26,786 bases of DNA from the NCBI GenBank assembly GCA_964532175.1, contig CAZHGP010000017.1, positions 1 to 26,786 of the forward strand, read 5' to 3'. This document shows positions 16,354 to 24,666 of the stretch, piece after piece. Within the stretch, counting starts at the first letter, position 1. Each line of letters begins with the position of its first letter. The position numbers were made by a program, and so were the translations under genes. Source of the DNA: JAVZCJ01 sp964532175. GTDB lineage: Archaea; Thermoproteota; Nitrososphaeria_A; Caldarchaeales; JAVZCJ01. The notes beneath the pieces were generated by a model, which saw only the letters and a program-made list of their open reading frames with translations, searched no databases and was not told the origin of the DNA.

Positions 16354-16611
16354 ATGAAAGTGGTGCTTTTAAAAACCACTAAAAATTATAGAATAAGAAA
16401 AGAGGGGGTAAAAATAAAACCATTAAGCTTATTCATTAATATTCAGCTTTTATTAGAATCATTAATAGAAGAAGTAAAAGCAATACATAAAGAAGTATTA
16501 GAAGTAAAAACTCAATTAGATGAATTTATTGATGTAATAAATCTTTACAAAGAAAATATTGTAAAAGATGATAATGATGATAGGAAAAGAATATCTATTA
16601 ATGGAAAATAA
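16354..16611 (+). CDS. Small coiled-coil protein at head of pilus operon
   Basis: The 85-residue product has a heptad-rich stretch (SLIEEVKAIHKEVLEVKTQL) after a basic N terminus and an acidic-then-basic tail. It is not a recognised family. ATG 16354 has no ribosome binding site and lies partly over the dyad promoter. GAGGGGG at 16402-16408 is followed 5 bases later by an in-frame ATA (16414), which would give 65 residues; no ATG, GTG or TTG is available there. It overlaps the ATPase gene by 44 bases. A small adaptor for the ATPase is possible but unproven. Confidence 0.55.
   Translation: MKVVLLKTTKNYRIRKEGVKIKPLSLFINIQLLLESLIEEVKAIHKEVLEVKTQLDEFIDVINLYKENIVKDDNDDRKRISINGK
16359..16380. promoter_or_regulatory. 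Divergent pilus promoter region with dyad around TTTTAAAA
   Basis: AGTGGT and ACCACT form a perfect 6-base inverted repeat around GCTTTTAAAA. The core TTTTAAAA (16367-16374) is TATA-like on both strands. It is about 31-38 bases upstream of the prepilin peptidase ATG, the right distance for that operon. It lies inside the first codons of the plus-strand coiled-coil ORF if that starts at 16354, so the plus-strand start may be further downstream. Confidence 0.45.
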
Positions 16612-18556
16612 TGAATATAAAATTTTTCATAATATAGAAAAAATAAATACGCCTACGCCTATTTCAGCTAATTCTTTTTCTATTTTTATTAAATGCGATT
16701 TTTGTAAAATAGTAAATAAAGATTTTTTAAAAAATGAAGAATGTTTAAAATGTATATTAACAATATTAATGAATTACCCAAAAACACTCAATATAATATT
16801 TAAAAAGGATAATGAATTCTATAAATTTAGGAAGAAAACATTTAAAAAAATAAAATATTTGCTTTATGATATAAAAAATCTATATTCATTTAATCAAATA
16901 GATAAATCTATTTTAAACCTTTTAATAGATAATCCAATAGAATTTATAGAAGACATAATACAAAAATACAAAAATGATAAAAAATATGAGAAATTTTTAA
17001 TAAAAATAAAAAATACAAAAGTACTCTCTAAAATATTACTCAATTCTGGATTAACTCTTTTATCAAAAGAAGATTTCTTTAAAGAAATTTTTAATCATTC
17101 ATATTTTATAAAAGCATTCGAAATGGAAAAAAGGGATATAATAAAAGAATATAGATTTGATATATATAATTGTAGAATATTTTCTACGAATATAGGAGAA
17201 AATTTTTATGAAGTATTTCCTGCATGTAAAGTATACAATGAAAAAATCGTGAATTTATTAATTAAAAATTTAAAATCTGAAATAAATGAAGAAGAATTAT
17301 TTAAAAAATTTGGAGATTTTTTAGATGTACGTTTAAAAAGAGCATATAATTTTCTTAAAGAATATTTAAAGGAGAATAATATTGAAAAATCAAAAATAGA
17401 AACTATAGCAAGAATAGCATTATATAAATCTATTAAATTACAAAATATAATGCCTCTTATAATGGATGAGGAAGTTGAAGAGTTTTTCTTAGATAATATT
17501 AATTCACCCATTTATTTAGACCATAGAGAATATGGTAGATGCGTAACAAACATTTATTTAGAAAAAGATGAAATCGAGGCTTTTAAAACAAGATGCAAAT
17601 TGGATTCTGGATATAGATTAGATGAAGAAAATCCTTCATTAAAGACAGAAATTATTACAAAAGATTTTCATATAAGAGTATCAATAGACATTCCTCCATT
17701 ATCATTTGGAAGTACACATTTATGTGTAAGAAAGCTTAGAAAGAAAGCTTTTGTACTACCAGAGTTAATATTTAATGGAACAATTAATTGTGAAGCAGCA
17801 GCATACTTGCTCTTATGCTTATTCTCAAGGAAAAATATAGGGATCGTAGGCGAGTCTGGCGCAGGAAAAACAACATTAGCCAATGCTTTGTTATCACTTA
17901 TACCAAGTAGTTGGAGATGCATTTATTTAGAGGATGTTGTTGAAAGTATAGACTTACAACCATATAATGTTCATCAAGTAAGACTTCGTGTATCACCCAT
18001 TGAAACAAGAGGACAATATTGGTTTTCTAAAAATAAAACCAAGGAAATCATAAAACTTTTACATCGTTCTCCAACATATGTCTTTTTAGGTGAAGTGCAA
18101 ACAAAAAATCACACAAAAGCTCTTTTCCATGCCATTGCTGCTGGAATAAAAACTATGTTTACTGTGCATGCAAGTTCTATTCAACAACTTATAAGAAGAT
18201 GGACTATCGTATATAATATAAACCCTATTTTATTAATGGATATAGATATATTGGTTTTTATTAGTAGATTAAATGGATTAGGTCCTAGAAAAGTTTTAGA
18301 AATAGATATGATAAATAAGAATATAAAAGATTTAACAAAGATTTATGAAGATGGATTAATAAAAGTATTTGAATATGGAAAAGACAATATTATTCAAAAA
18401 TTATTATATGAAAATAATGATTCGAGTAAAGAATTTGATCGATTAAGAAAAATACTTGATTTTTTAAGTAGGAATAAAATATTCGATTTGAATATTATTA
18501 GAAAAGCGATTGAGAGAAATGTATTCGATTTTAAAAATATTAATAAATTTATCTAA
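16568..18556 (+). CDS. Type IV pilus/secretion ATPase (TadA/ArlI family) with N-terminal Cys4 module
   Basis: The 662-residue hexameric motor ATPase has Walker A GESGAGKTT near residue 428, an Asp-box LEDVVE, a Walker B region VFLGEVQ near 507, and a His box TVHASS near 534, in the order of GspE/TadA-family pilus ATPases. The N-terminal extension has C43-x2-C46 and C59-x2-C62, a possible zinc knuckle. Starts at 16568, 16577 or 16601 are possible and would not change the domains, and no strong ribosome binding site decides between them. It is followed by two platform genes and a pilin. It should power pilus assembly at the inner face of the membrane. Confidence 0.92.
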   Translation: MIMMIGKEYLLMENNEYKIFHNIEKINTPTPISANSFSIFIKCDFCKIVNKDFLKNEECLKCILTILMNYPKTLNIIFKKDNEFYKFRKKTFKKIKYLLYDIKNLYSFNQIDKSILNLLIDNPIEFIEDIIQKYKNDKKYEKFLIKIKNTKVLSKILLNSGLTLLSKEDFFKEIFNHSYFIKAFEMEKRDIIKEYRFDIYNCRIFSTNIGENFYEVFPACKVYNEKIVNLLIKNLKSEINEEELFKKFGDFLDVRLKRAYNFLKEYLKENNIEKSKIETIARIALYKSIKLQNIMPLIMDEEVEEFFLDNINSPIYLDHREYGRCVTNIYLEKDEIEAFKTRCKLDSGYRLDEENPSLKTEIITKDFHIRVSIDIPPLSFGSTHLCVRKLRKKAFVLPELIFNGTINCEAAAYLLLCLFSRKNIGIVGESGAGKTTLANALLSLIPSSWRCIYLEDVVESIDLQPYNVHQVRLRVSPIETRGQYWFSKNKTKEIIKLLHRSPTYVFLGEVQTKNHTKALFHAIAAGIKTMFTVHASSIQQLIRRWTIVYNINPILLMDIDILVFISRLNGLGPRKVLEIDMINKNIKDLTKIYEDGLIKVFEYGKDNIIQKLLYENNDSSKEFDRLRKILDFLSRNKIFDLNIIRKAIERNVFDFKNINKFI

Positions 18557-19334
18557 GAAAATACCAAAAAGAATTTGTATTATAGGAAAAAGGAATATAC
18601 CAAAGGAAATATATGAAAATTCTTATTATATAGAAGCTGATGCAGAGTGTCTTACAACCTTATTATTAATTTTATCAACTATTATTTCAATAATTGTTTT
18701 TATTATATCATTATTATTTTTCAATAATGTAATTTTTTCTATAATGATTTCCATATCATTTTTTTACTTAACTTTTTTTATATTAACAAATATGATTTCT
18801 TCTAAAATTTTAGAAGAAAAATATGAAATTGAATCTTATGGAAGTCAAGTAATAGAAGATATGTATTTTGGCATTAAATATACTTCTTTTCAAGATGCTT
18901 TAAAAACGATAATAAAAATGAATTATCCAGAAATTTCGGAAAAAATAAAGAAAGTATTATTTAAAATAATTAATGGTGAAAGTATTGAAAAAACATTTGA
19001 AAAGGGAATAGAAAAAATACCATCAGAAACATTTAAGAGGGGAATAATCGGAATTCTCTATTCTAAAAATATTTCCAGCAATATAATAGATGACTTTATA
19101 AAACTTCCAACTATAGAAATAAAATCTGCTTATAAAGAAATTTCTTCACAACTTGAAATAAGAATATCCATTTTTCTTGCATATAGTTTATTTTTACCAA
19201 TAATTCTAGCTATGAGTTTAATATTATTTAAAATTTCAATATTTTTTTTCTATATTTATATTCCATTTCACACATTAATACTTACAATAATATATCGTTA
19301 TGCTATTTATAATAAAGTAGTGAAGATTCTATGA
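18519..19334 (+). CDS. TadB/TadC-like pilus platform protein, first half
   Basis: The 271-residue membrane protein has two hydrophobic helices near residues 45-95, a cytoplasmic helical region of about 110 residues with the GspF-type pattern INGESIEKTFEKG, and two C-terminal helices. This is one T2SSF module. Archaeal flagellar ArlJ carries two such modules in one chain; here they are split into two genes as in bacterial TadB/TadC. A TTG at 18510 is an alternative start; ATG 18519 is preferred. It overlaps the ATPase gene by 38 bases and the next gene by four (ATGA). Confidence 0.8.
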   Translation: MYSILKILINLSKKIPKRICIIGKRNIPKEIYENSYYIEADAECLTTLLLILSTIISIIVFIISLLFFNNVIFSIMISISFFYLTFFILTNMISSKILEEKYEIESYGSQVIEDMYFGIKYTSFQDALKTIIKMNYPEISEKIKKVLFKIINGESIEKTFEKGIEKIPSETFKRGIIGILYSKNISSNIIDDFIKLPTIEIKSAYKEISSQLEIRISIFLAYSLFLPIILAMSLILFKISIFFFYIYIPFHTLILTIIYRYAIYNKVVKIL

Positions 19335-20086
19335 GAAAGAAATTATTAATACTTTTAATTTCAGCAATTATTTCTTTTATTTTAATTTATAATTTGAGAA
19401 ATATAGAATTATATTTACCATATTTTTCAACAATATATCTTTTGATTAGTGAAATAAGTCATATTTTCAAAAAAAGAGAAGATAAATTTAATGAAAAAGA
19501 TGTCATTTTATTAAGCAATTATGCTTCAGAATTAACTAGAGGGATATCAGAAGAAAAAGCATTAAAAAATGCATTATTTAATATGAGAGAGAAAATAGAA
19601 GGATATAATAAAATACTTCTTAAAATTATTAATGGAGAAAATGTAAGTAATATTTTCAAAAAATATTATAAAAGAAAATTATTTAATATTATTCCTTATG
19701 AATTAATGAAGAAAAATTCTACTAAAGCAGGAAAAATTTTACAGCAAAGAATACATAGATTTAATGAATTAATGAATTTAATGAAAGAAAGAGAAGAATT
19801 GCTTCATATAATGGAATTTAGAACCAATATAATGATATTTACTTTTTCTTTTTCACTTGCAATTTTAACTTTAATCGCTCCTACTTTGACTATACTTTAT
19901 AGTAAACCTAGCTATCAATTTAATATTAATGAATTAATTTTAATAAATTCTTTAATGATAGTAACATGTTCTTATCTATGTTCTAAAGCTACTTTCTCTA
20001 AAAAAACTTTTAGAACAATTACAATAGCTTTAATGATTTTTCTAGTAACTTTTATGATATTTTCACAATTATTGGTGCTTAAATAG
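19331..20086 (+). CDS. TadC-like pilus platform protein, second half
   Basis: The 251-residue polytopic protein has N-terminal helices (residues about 5-45), a cytoplasmic region with SNYASELTRGISEEKALKNA and INGENVSNIFKKY that parallels the preceding protein's repeat, then three C-terminal helices. The matching INGE(S/N) motifs suggest the two platform proteins came from a duplicated T2SSF module. It starts in an ATGA overlap with the gene before it, so equal synthesis is likely. It should sit in the membrane above the ATPase. Confidence 0.8.
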   Translation: MRKKLLILLISAIISFILIYNLRNIELYLPYFSTIYLLISEISHIFKKREDKFNEKDVILLSNYASELTRGISEEKALKNALFNMREKIEGYNKILLKIINGENVSNIFKKYYKRKLFNIIPYELMKKNSTKAGKILQQRIHRFNELMNLMKEREELLHIMEFRTNIMIFTFSFSLAILTLIAPTLTILYSKPSYQFNINELILINSLMIVTCSYLCSKATFSKKTFRTITIALMIFLVTFMIFSQLLVLK

Positions 20087-20113
20087 TATTATAAAATTTT
20101 ATTTTGAAAAGAA

Positions 20114-20350
20114 ATGATCATTTTAATGAATATTCTCTTAAAAAAAGTAAAAGATTTCCTTTATAAAAAGCATATTTGTGCACAATTGGTAGAAGAAGGG
20201 CTTTTACTTAGCATATCACTTTTTGTCTTAGCAATGCTTTTAGGAACTGTTCAGAATTTAAATAAATCTTTTACGAATTTTTTAAATACAGTATGGAAAT
20301 CTCTTGAAGATCTTGCTACGCAGCTTTTTGGCTGGTTATGGGGAGAATAA
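20114..20350 (+). CDS. Short Flp-like major pilin candidate
   Basis: The 78-residue product has a basic leader (residues 10-20, rich in Lys), then A23 followed by Q24-LVEEGLLLSISLF. Gln at +1 and Glu at +5 before a hydrophobic helix is the pattern of archaeal prepilins cut by PibD/EppA-type peptidases. The mature protein would have about 55 residues, similar to Flp pilins of Tad systems, with a Trp-rich end. ATG 20126 with AATGATC upstream is an alternative start that does not affect the mature form. It directly precedes the HerA-like ATPase gene with no gap. Confidence 0.65.
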   Translation: MIILMNILLKKVKDFLYKKHICAQLVEEGLLLSISLFVLAMLLGTVQNLNKSFTNFLNTVWKSLEDLATQLFGWLWGE

Positions 20351-22194
20351 TTGGAAAATGATAAACAAAAGAGTTTTATTATCATTTTTTTATTTATACT
20401 TTTATTAATAAATTTTTTCTGGATAAATAAGGAAATAAAAAATATTTTTAATGATATTTTTTCTTTAGATCGATTTATTTATATAATTATTATTATTACA
20501 ATAAGCATAATAGCTTTAATCATTTTTCTAAAAACAATATTTAAAAAAAGGAGGATAGGAAATATTGGAAAAATATTTTCAAATGATGATTATACAATTA
20601 TAGAAAATAACGGGAATATTATAGCTATAAAAGGTTTAGAAATACAAGAATTAAAAGAATATGATCAAAAAGAAGATATTCAAGATAAATTTCAAACATT
20701 CATTTCAACCTTAATTAAAAATAAAGTTCCTTGTATTTATACACTTTCAATAATGCCTTTTGGAGGAATAAAAAGCCTTACAATTAACGAGGAAGTAGGT
20801 TCAAGAATATGGCTTATGACATTTGGAAAAAGCAATAAAGAAAATAAATCTATTGAAGAAATGGAAAAGAATTTTATAATAATGAAGTCTGCTCTTCAAA
20901 CAGCATTTCCAAAAATTTATATTAAAAAAATTGAAAAAGAAGATTTAAGAAATTTCTTTGAAGTTTTTCTATTTAAAAAAAAATAAAAATAAAGAAGGAC
21001 ATACTTCATATTTTCCTTCCTTTTACATCACCTTATACTTTTACTAGAATCCTTCCAATTATAAATGATGATCAAAAAGATGTTGAGCAAGAAAAATTTC
21101 AAGAACAAATATACTTAGGCTGGTCTATTGAAAGTGGTTTTGAAAAAAATAAAGAATATTTAAATATTAATAATATAAATAAGCATATTGTTATTTTCGG
21201 TTCAACAGGAACAGGAAAAACAACTACTACTCTATCTATTGCTCTTAGATTATGGGAAAAAGGATTTCCAATTTTAATTTTAGATTGGCATAATGAATAT
21301 GGAAAAATTGCTGAAAAAATTAATGGAAGAATCTTTTCATTAGGTAAAGATAATTCATATTCGATTAATCCTTTTAAACCATTATTCTTAGAAGATGATA
21401 TATATACTCATATAGATATGCTATGTGATATTTTTTCTGAAACTTTCAATTTTTCAGCACCACAATCATATATGTTTCTTAAAGCTTTAGTAGAAGAATA
21501 TAAAGCAAGAGGGTTCTTAAATAAAGAAGCAAAGAAGCTCGAAGCTCCAAATTTATTAGCTATTTTAGAAAGAATTCAAAAAATGGCACCATATTCAAGA
21601 TTTGATTATGAAATTAAAATGGCTTTAGAAAGAAGATTACAACCATTAACTTTAGGACAATTGGGGGAGATTTTTTGTGGAGAAAATATTATAAAAATTG
21701 ATGATATAATGCAAGGTTTTACAGTTATTGAGTTAGGACATATTAAAAGCTATTTATCAAAAAGGATTCTACTATATTTAATTTTAAAATTGATTTATGA
21801 TTATTGTATTCATAGAGGAAAAATAGATAAACTTATTCATGTAACAGTGATTGAAGAAGCACAAAATATAGTTCCTATGAAAAAAGATTTTGAAATACCA
21901 TCAATAGGAGAAAGGTTAATTTTTGATGTTAGAAAATTTGGTGAGGGGATAATATTAGTAGCTCAACTTCCATCACAAATTTCAAGTAACATTACTAAGA
22001 ATGTCTCAACAAGGATAATACATGCAATAAAAGGAAAAAATGATATAACATATTCTCTTAGAAAAAATGGAATATATGAGGGGGAAAAAATTCTTCAAAG
22101 TTTAAGAGAAGGAGAAGCAATAATAGATAGTATAGGAAAAAGAAATGTTAAAATTGTGTATATAGAGCCGCATAAATTACTTGAAATTAAATGA
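20351..22194 (+). CDS. Membrane-bound HerA/CedB-like ATPase, split by a -1 frameshift
   Basis: Two frames joined at the A9 run (20975-20983) give one 614-residue protein. The N-terminal part (TTG at 20351, GGGGAGAA upstream) has two hydrophobic helices at about residues 8-25 and 41-62. The second frame is open upstream of 21418 and encodes Walker A GSTGTGKTTTT near residue 283, the HerA-type ILDWHNEYG, NPFKP, Walker B VIEEAQNIVP and a late LVAQLPSQISSN motif. No start codon precedes the Walker A region in its own frame, so the halves belong together. HerA/VirB4-like pumps include CedB of archaeal DNA import. Sequencing error, programmed slippage and true disruption all remain possible. Confidence 0.8.
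20975..20983 (+). other. A9 slippery run at the frameshift
   Basis: TTT followed by nine A and then TAA: the zero frame ends at the TAA (20984-20986), and a shift of -1, or one extra A in the mRNA, continues into the ATPase frame without a stop. A9 runs are known sites of polymerase slippage and also of homopolymer miscalls. Confidence 0.75.
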
Positions 22195-22202
22195 TACTTC
22201 TT

Positions 22203-22790
22203 TTATTTTTCTTTTTCTATGTATTTTAAAATAAAATCAAGTTTACCCATTTTTTCAAGAGAAGTAATCCAATCAATAGTATTTTGTTTACCATTTCTTA
22301 AAAGAATTAAAGATATTTCTTTTAAAATTTCATTAATTTTTTTATTACTTACATCTAATTGAAATACTATTTTTTTACCATAATATTCTATGGCTTCATA
22401 ATAAACTAGATCTATCAATTCAGAAACAATATTATCTCTAATTTTTTTATAAGGATAATTTCTTTTCTTTAATCTTTTTATAAGAATTAATGGATTACAT
22501 CTTAAAACGATAACTTTACAAATCTTTTCTTTAGGAATATATATAGGAAAATGAGAAGAAATAACTATTTTTCTTTCTTCTTCTTTATATATTTTACTTA
22601 ATTCTTTTCTTAATTTTCTTAAATTAAGAATATAAGATCTATATTTTCTATCATAGTAATAGAAAAGTTTTTTCTTTTTAACTAAAGTAGGAATATCTAT
22701 AAATAGCCCTTTAAGTTTTTTAGCTAATTTTTCTCCAATTAAAGTTTTTCCACTTCCTGGAGTTCCGGTTAGTAATATTACATTACGCAT
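22203..22790 (-). CDS. AK6/Fap7-like adenylate kinase-type NTPase
   Basis: This 195-residue P-loop protein begins MRNVILLTGTPGSGKT, the compact Walker A of the AK6/Fap7 group. It has VIVLRCNPLILIKRLKKRNY followed by KIRDNIVSELIDL, the LID-region pattern of the family. Members act in the last steps of small-ribosomal-subunit maturation and have weak adenylate kinase activity. Its neighbours fit: Dim2/Pno1 and RIO1, both small-subunit assembly factors, are encoded further upstream on the same strand. The basic central region is expanded relative to typical archaeal members of about 180 residues. Confidence 0.85.
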   Translation of the reverse strand: MRNVILLTGTPGSGKTLIGEKLAKKLKGLFIDIPTLVKKKKLFYYYDRKYRSYILNLRKLRKELSKIYKEEERKIVISSHFPIYIPKEKICKVIVLRCNPLILIKRLKKRNYPYKKIRDNIVSELIDLVYYEAIEYYGKKIVFQLDVSNKKINEILKEISLILLRNGKQNTIDWITSLEKMGKLDFILKYIEKEK

Positions 22791-22906
22791 ACATTTTTAT
22801 AGAAAATTCTTTTCTTAAAAATATTTTTAAAGCATAATATTTATTAAAAACAGGAACAAGTATACTTAAGTTATACTATTCTAAATTAGATAAGTTATTT
22901 ATATAA

Positions 22907-22997
22907 TGCTCCGGCCGGGATTTGAACCCGGGACCCTCGGCTTTCTCCATTTTTTAACGAGAGGCCGAGATACTTAACCGGACTATACTACCGGAGC
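22907..22997 (-). tRNA. tRNA-Glu(CTC) with 15-nt intron
   Basis: The acceptor stem GCTCCGG/CCGGAGC, discriminator A, the T arm CCGGG-TTCAAAT-CCCGG and the anticodon stem TCGGC/GCCGA all pair. The loop reads C-T-CTC-G, then an insert, then A. The insert lies at the canonical 37/38 position, at 22943-22957 (TTAAAAAATGGAGAA). Its GAGA pairs with TCTC of the anticodon loop, as required for a bulge-helix-bulge. CCA is not encoded. It lies between the top6B and AK6-like genes. Confidence 0.95.
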
Positions 22998-23000
22998 ATA

Positions 23001-23033
23001 AATAATAAATTCTCATAAGTAGAATTTATTATT
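23001..23033 (-). repeat. Perfect 13-bp inverted repeat between top6B and tRNA-Glu
   Basis: AATAATAAATTCT (23001-23013), a 7-base loop and AGAATTTATTATT (23021-23033) pair perfectly. It begins at the base after the top6B stop codon and ends three bases before the tRNA, so it fills the spacer. It may act as a top6B 3' stem or in tRNA processing. Confidence 0.7.
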
Positions 23034-24569
23034 TTAAGAGGTTGACTCTTCTATTTGAATATGTTCTAATCCAAGAGATTTTAATAAAGGTTCTATACTT
23101 GGGATTTTTTTACGATTTGATAATTTAGCAGAAAATTGAGCAATTTTTGGTAAATATTTAATGAAAATATTAAGCCTTTTCTTCTTTTCTTCCTTTTTCT
23201 CTATTTTTGAAAGATGATTTTTTAAAGCTCTAGCAGCTTCACGTATTGCTATAGTAATTTCACGCTCAATTTCAGGTCTATCTGCTATAGCTTCTTTTCC
23301 AACAGTTTTATAAGGAATTCTTGTTGAACATAAATGAACAAATATCGCTAATGCTGCTTCCTTTGGAACTTTATAATTATTCCAATTTATTTTTTCAAAA
23401 ACTACTTTCCATGAAACATCAGCTCTTTCATCATATAATAATGGAATTTTATTAGCAAATCTATGCAATTGATAAGTATCGCTTATTGGAATTTTTCCAC
23501 CATAAGCTAAAGCAACTTCAATAATAAATGGAAATCCACTATAGGCTGCTGGTGGTCTTTGTACTACTTCTATAAACTCTGGTTGAAATTCTTTTTCAAT
23601 TCCTGCTTTCAAAAGATCCATTCCTATTGGAGATAAAGTAGAAGCATCTGGAGCTCTAAAATTCTTATATTTCCTAATTGCTTCTATAAGTTTTGTAACA
23701 TCTTCATGTTTAAGCTTTTTTGTATTAGCTGTTAATGGTAAACCAGCTAATTCAAGTATTTCTTTAGCAGTTTTAGCCCCTACTTTCTGAAAACTCGTAG
23801 TTAAGAAATTGAAAAGAGTTCTTGCTTTTGTTTCAGATAAAAGGCGAATCATTGCTTCAGCATCTACACCTAACGGATGTGGTAAAGCTTCTTTAGGTGG
23901 TTTTGGAACATTATTAACAACTCTTTCAAAAAAATATAGCCTTCCTTTAGGATCAATGAAGCTTATTGTTGCATGCGGATTTGCAATAGATGTTTCTCTT
24001 AAATATTCTATTATTTTCCTTTTAGAGTTTTGATAATCAGCTTCAAGAGTAAAATCTACTATTGTTCCTCTCCAATTATTATTGTTACGATGAACTTTAT
24101 GGTCTAATATTCTTGGTTTATTTTCAACTATATCTATCATTAGCTTATATTCATGAATATCTTTGCCTTTACTAGATATTACTATAGCAGGTTGATTAGT
24201 AGTTATTTGTCCATAAAGTAATGCCATTGTACCTCCTAAACCAAAAGTTCCTCTACTTTGTTTATTGCTATATTTAGATCCATAAAGCACTGTTGCAAAT
24301 GCACGTGGAATATATTCAGCATCTACACCTATTCCATTATCCTCTACATAAAGACGATAAATTTCTGTTTCTCCTTTTTCTTCTATAATTGTTAATTTTA
24401 TTTTTATTAATGGAAGAATTTCGCCTATTTCACAAGCATCTAAGCTATTTTCTACAAGTTCTCTTATGGACATATATAATGCTCTACTTGGGTTTGTAAA
24501 ACCAGCAATATCTCTATTACGATAAAAGAAATCAGCTGGAGATATTTGTTCAAACTTTACTTCACTCAT
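23034..24569 (-). CDS. top6B: DNA topoisomerase VI subunit B
   Basis: This 511-residue GHKL ATPase is the ATP-gated half of type IIB topoisomerase, which relaxes and decatenates DNA. The N-box ELVENSLDA (about residues 37-45), G1 VEDNGIGV (about 75-82) and G2 GTFGLGGTMA (about 106-115) are intact. The H2TH region (TLFNFLTTSFQKVGAKTAKEI) and the transducer domain follow. Length is normal. The upstream sequence has an AATTTAAATT TATA candidate. Subunit A is often encoded next to subunit B, but is not in this window. Confidence 0.96.
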   Translation of the reverse strand: MSEVKFEQISPADFFYRNRDIAGFTNPSRALYMSIRELVENSLDACEIGEILPLIKIKLTIIEEKGETEIYRLYVEDNGIGVDAEYIPRAFATVLYGSKYSNKQSRGTFGLGGTMALLYGQITTNQPAIVISSKGKDIHEYKLMIDIVENKPRILDHKVHRNNNNWRGTIVDFTLEADYQNSKRKIIEYLRETSIANPHATISFIDPKGRLYFFERVVNNVPKPPKEALPHPLGVDAEAMIRLLSETKARTLFNFLTTSFQKVGAKTAKEILELAGLPLTANTKKLKHEDVTKLIEAIRKYKNFRAPDASTLSPIGMDLLKAGIEKEFQPEFIEVVQRPPAAYSGFPFIIEVALAYGGKIPISDTYQLHRFANKIPLLYDERADVSWKVVFEKINWNNYKVPKEAALAIFVHLCSTRIPYKTVGKEAIADRPEIEREITIAIREAARALKNHLSKIEKKEEKKKRLNIFIKYLPKIAQFSAKLSNRKKIPSIEPLLKSLGLEHIQIEESTS

Positions 24570-24666
24570 AGAATACCACTTAATTTAAATTTCCATTTTT
24601 TATATTTTAAGAAAAGGATATAAAAACCTATATTTAAACTTCAAATAGAATAAATATTTAAATTTT

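Noticed and set aside
21418..22194. Independent gene starting at ATG 21418
   Set aside because: This start would drop the Walker A motif encoded just upstream in the same frame; the ATG is internal to the frameshifted ATPase.
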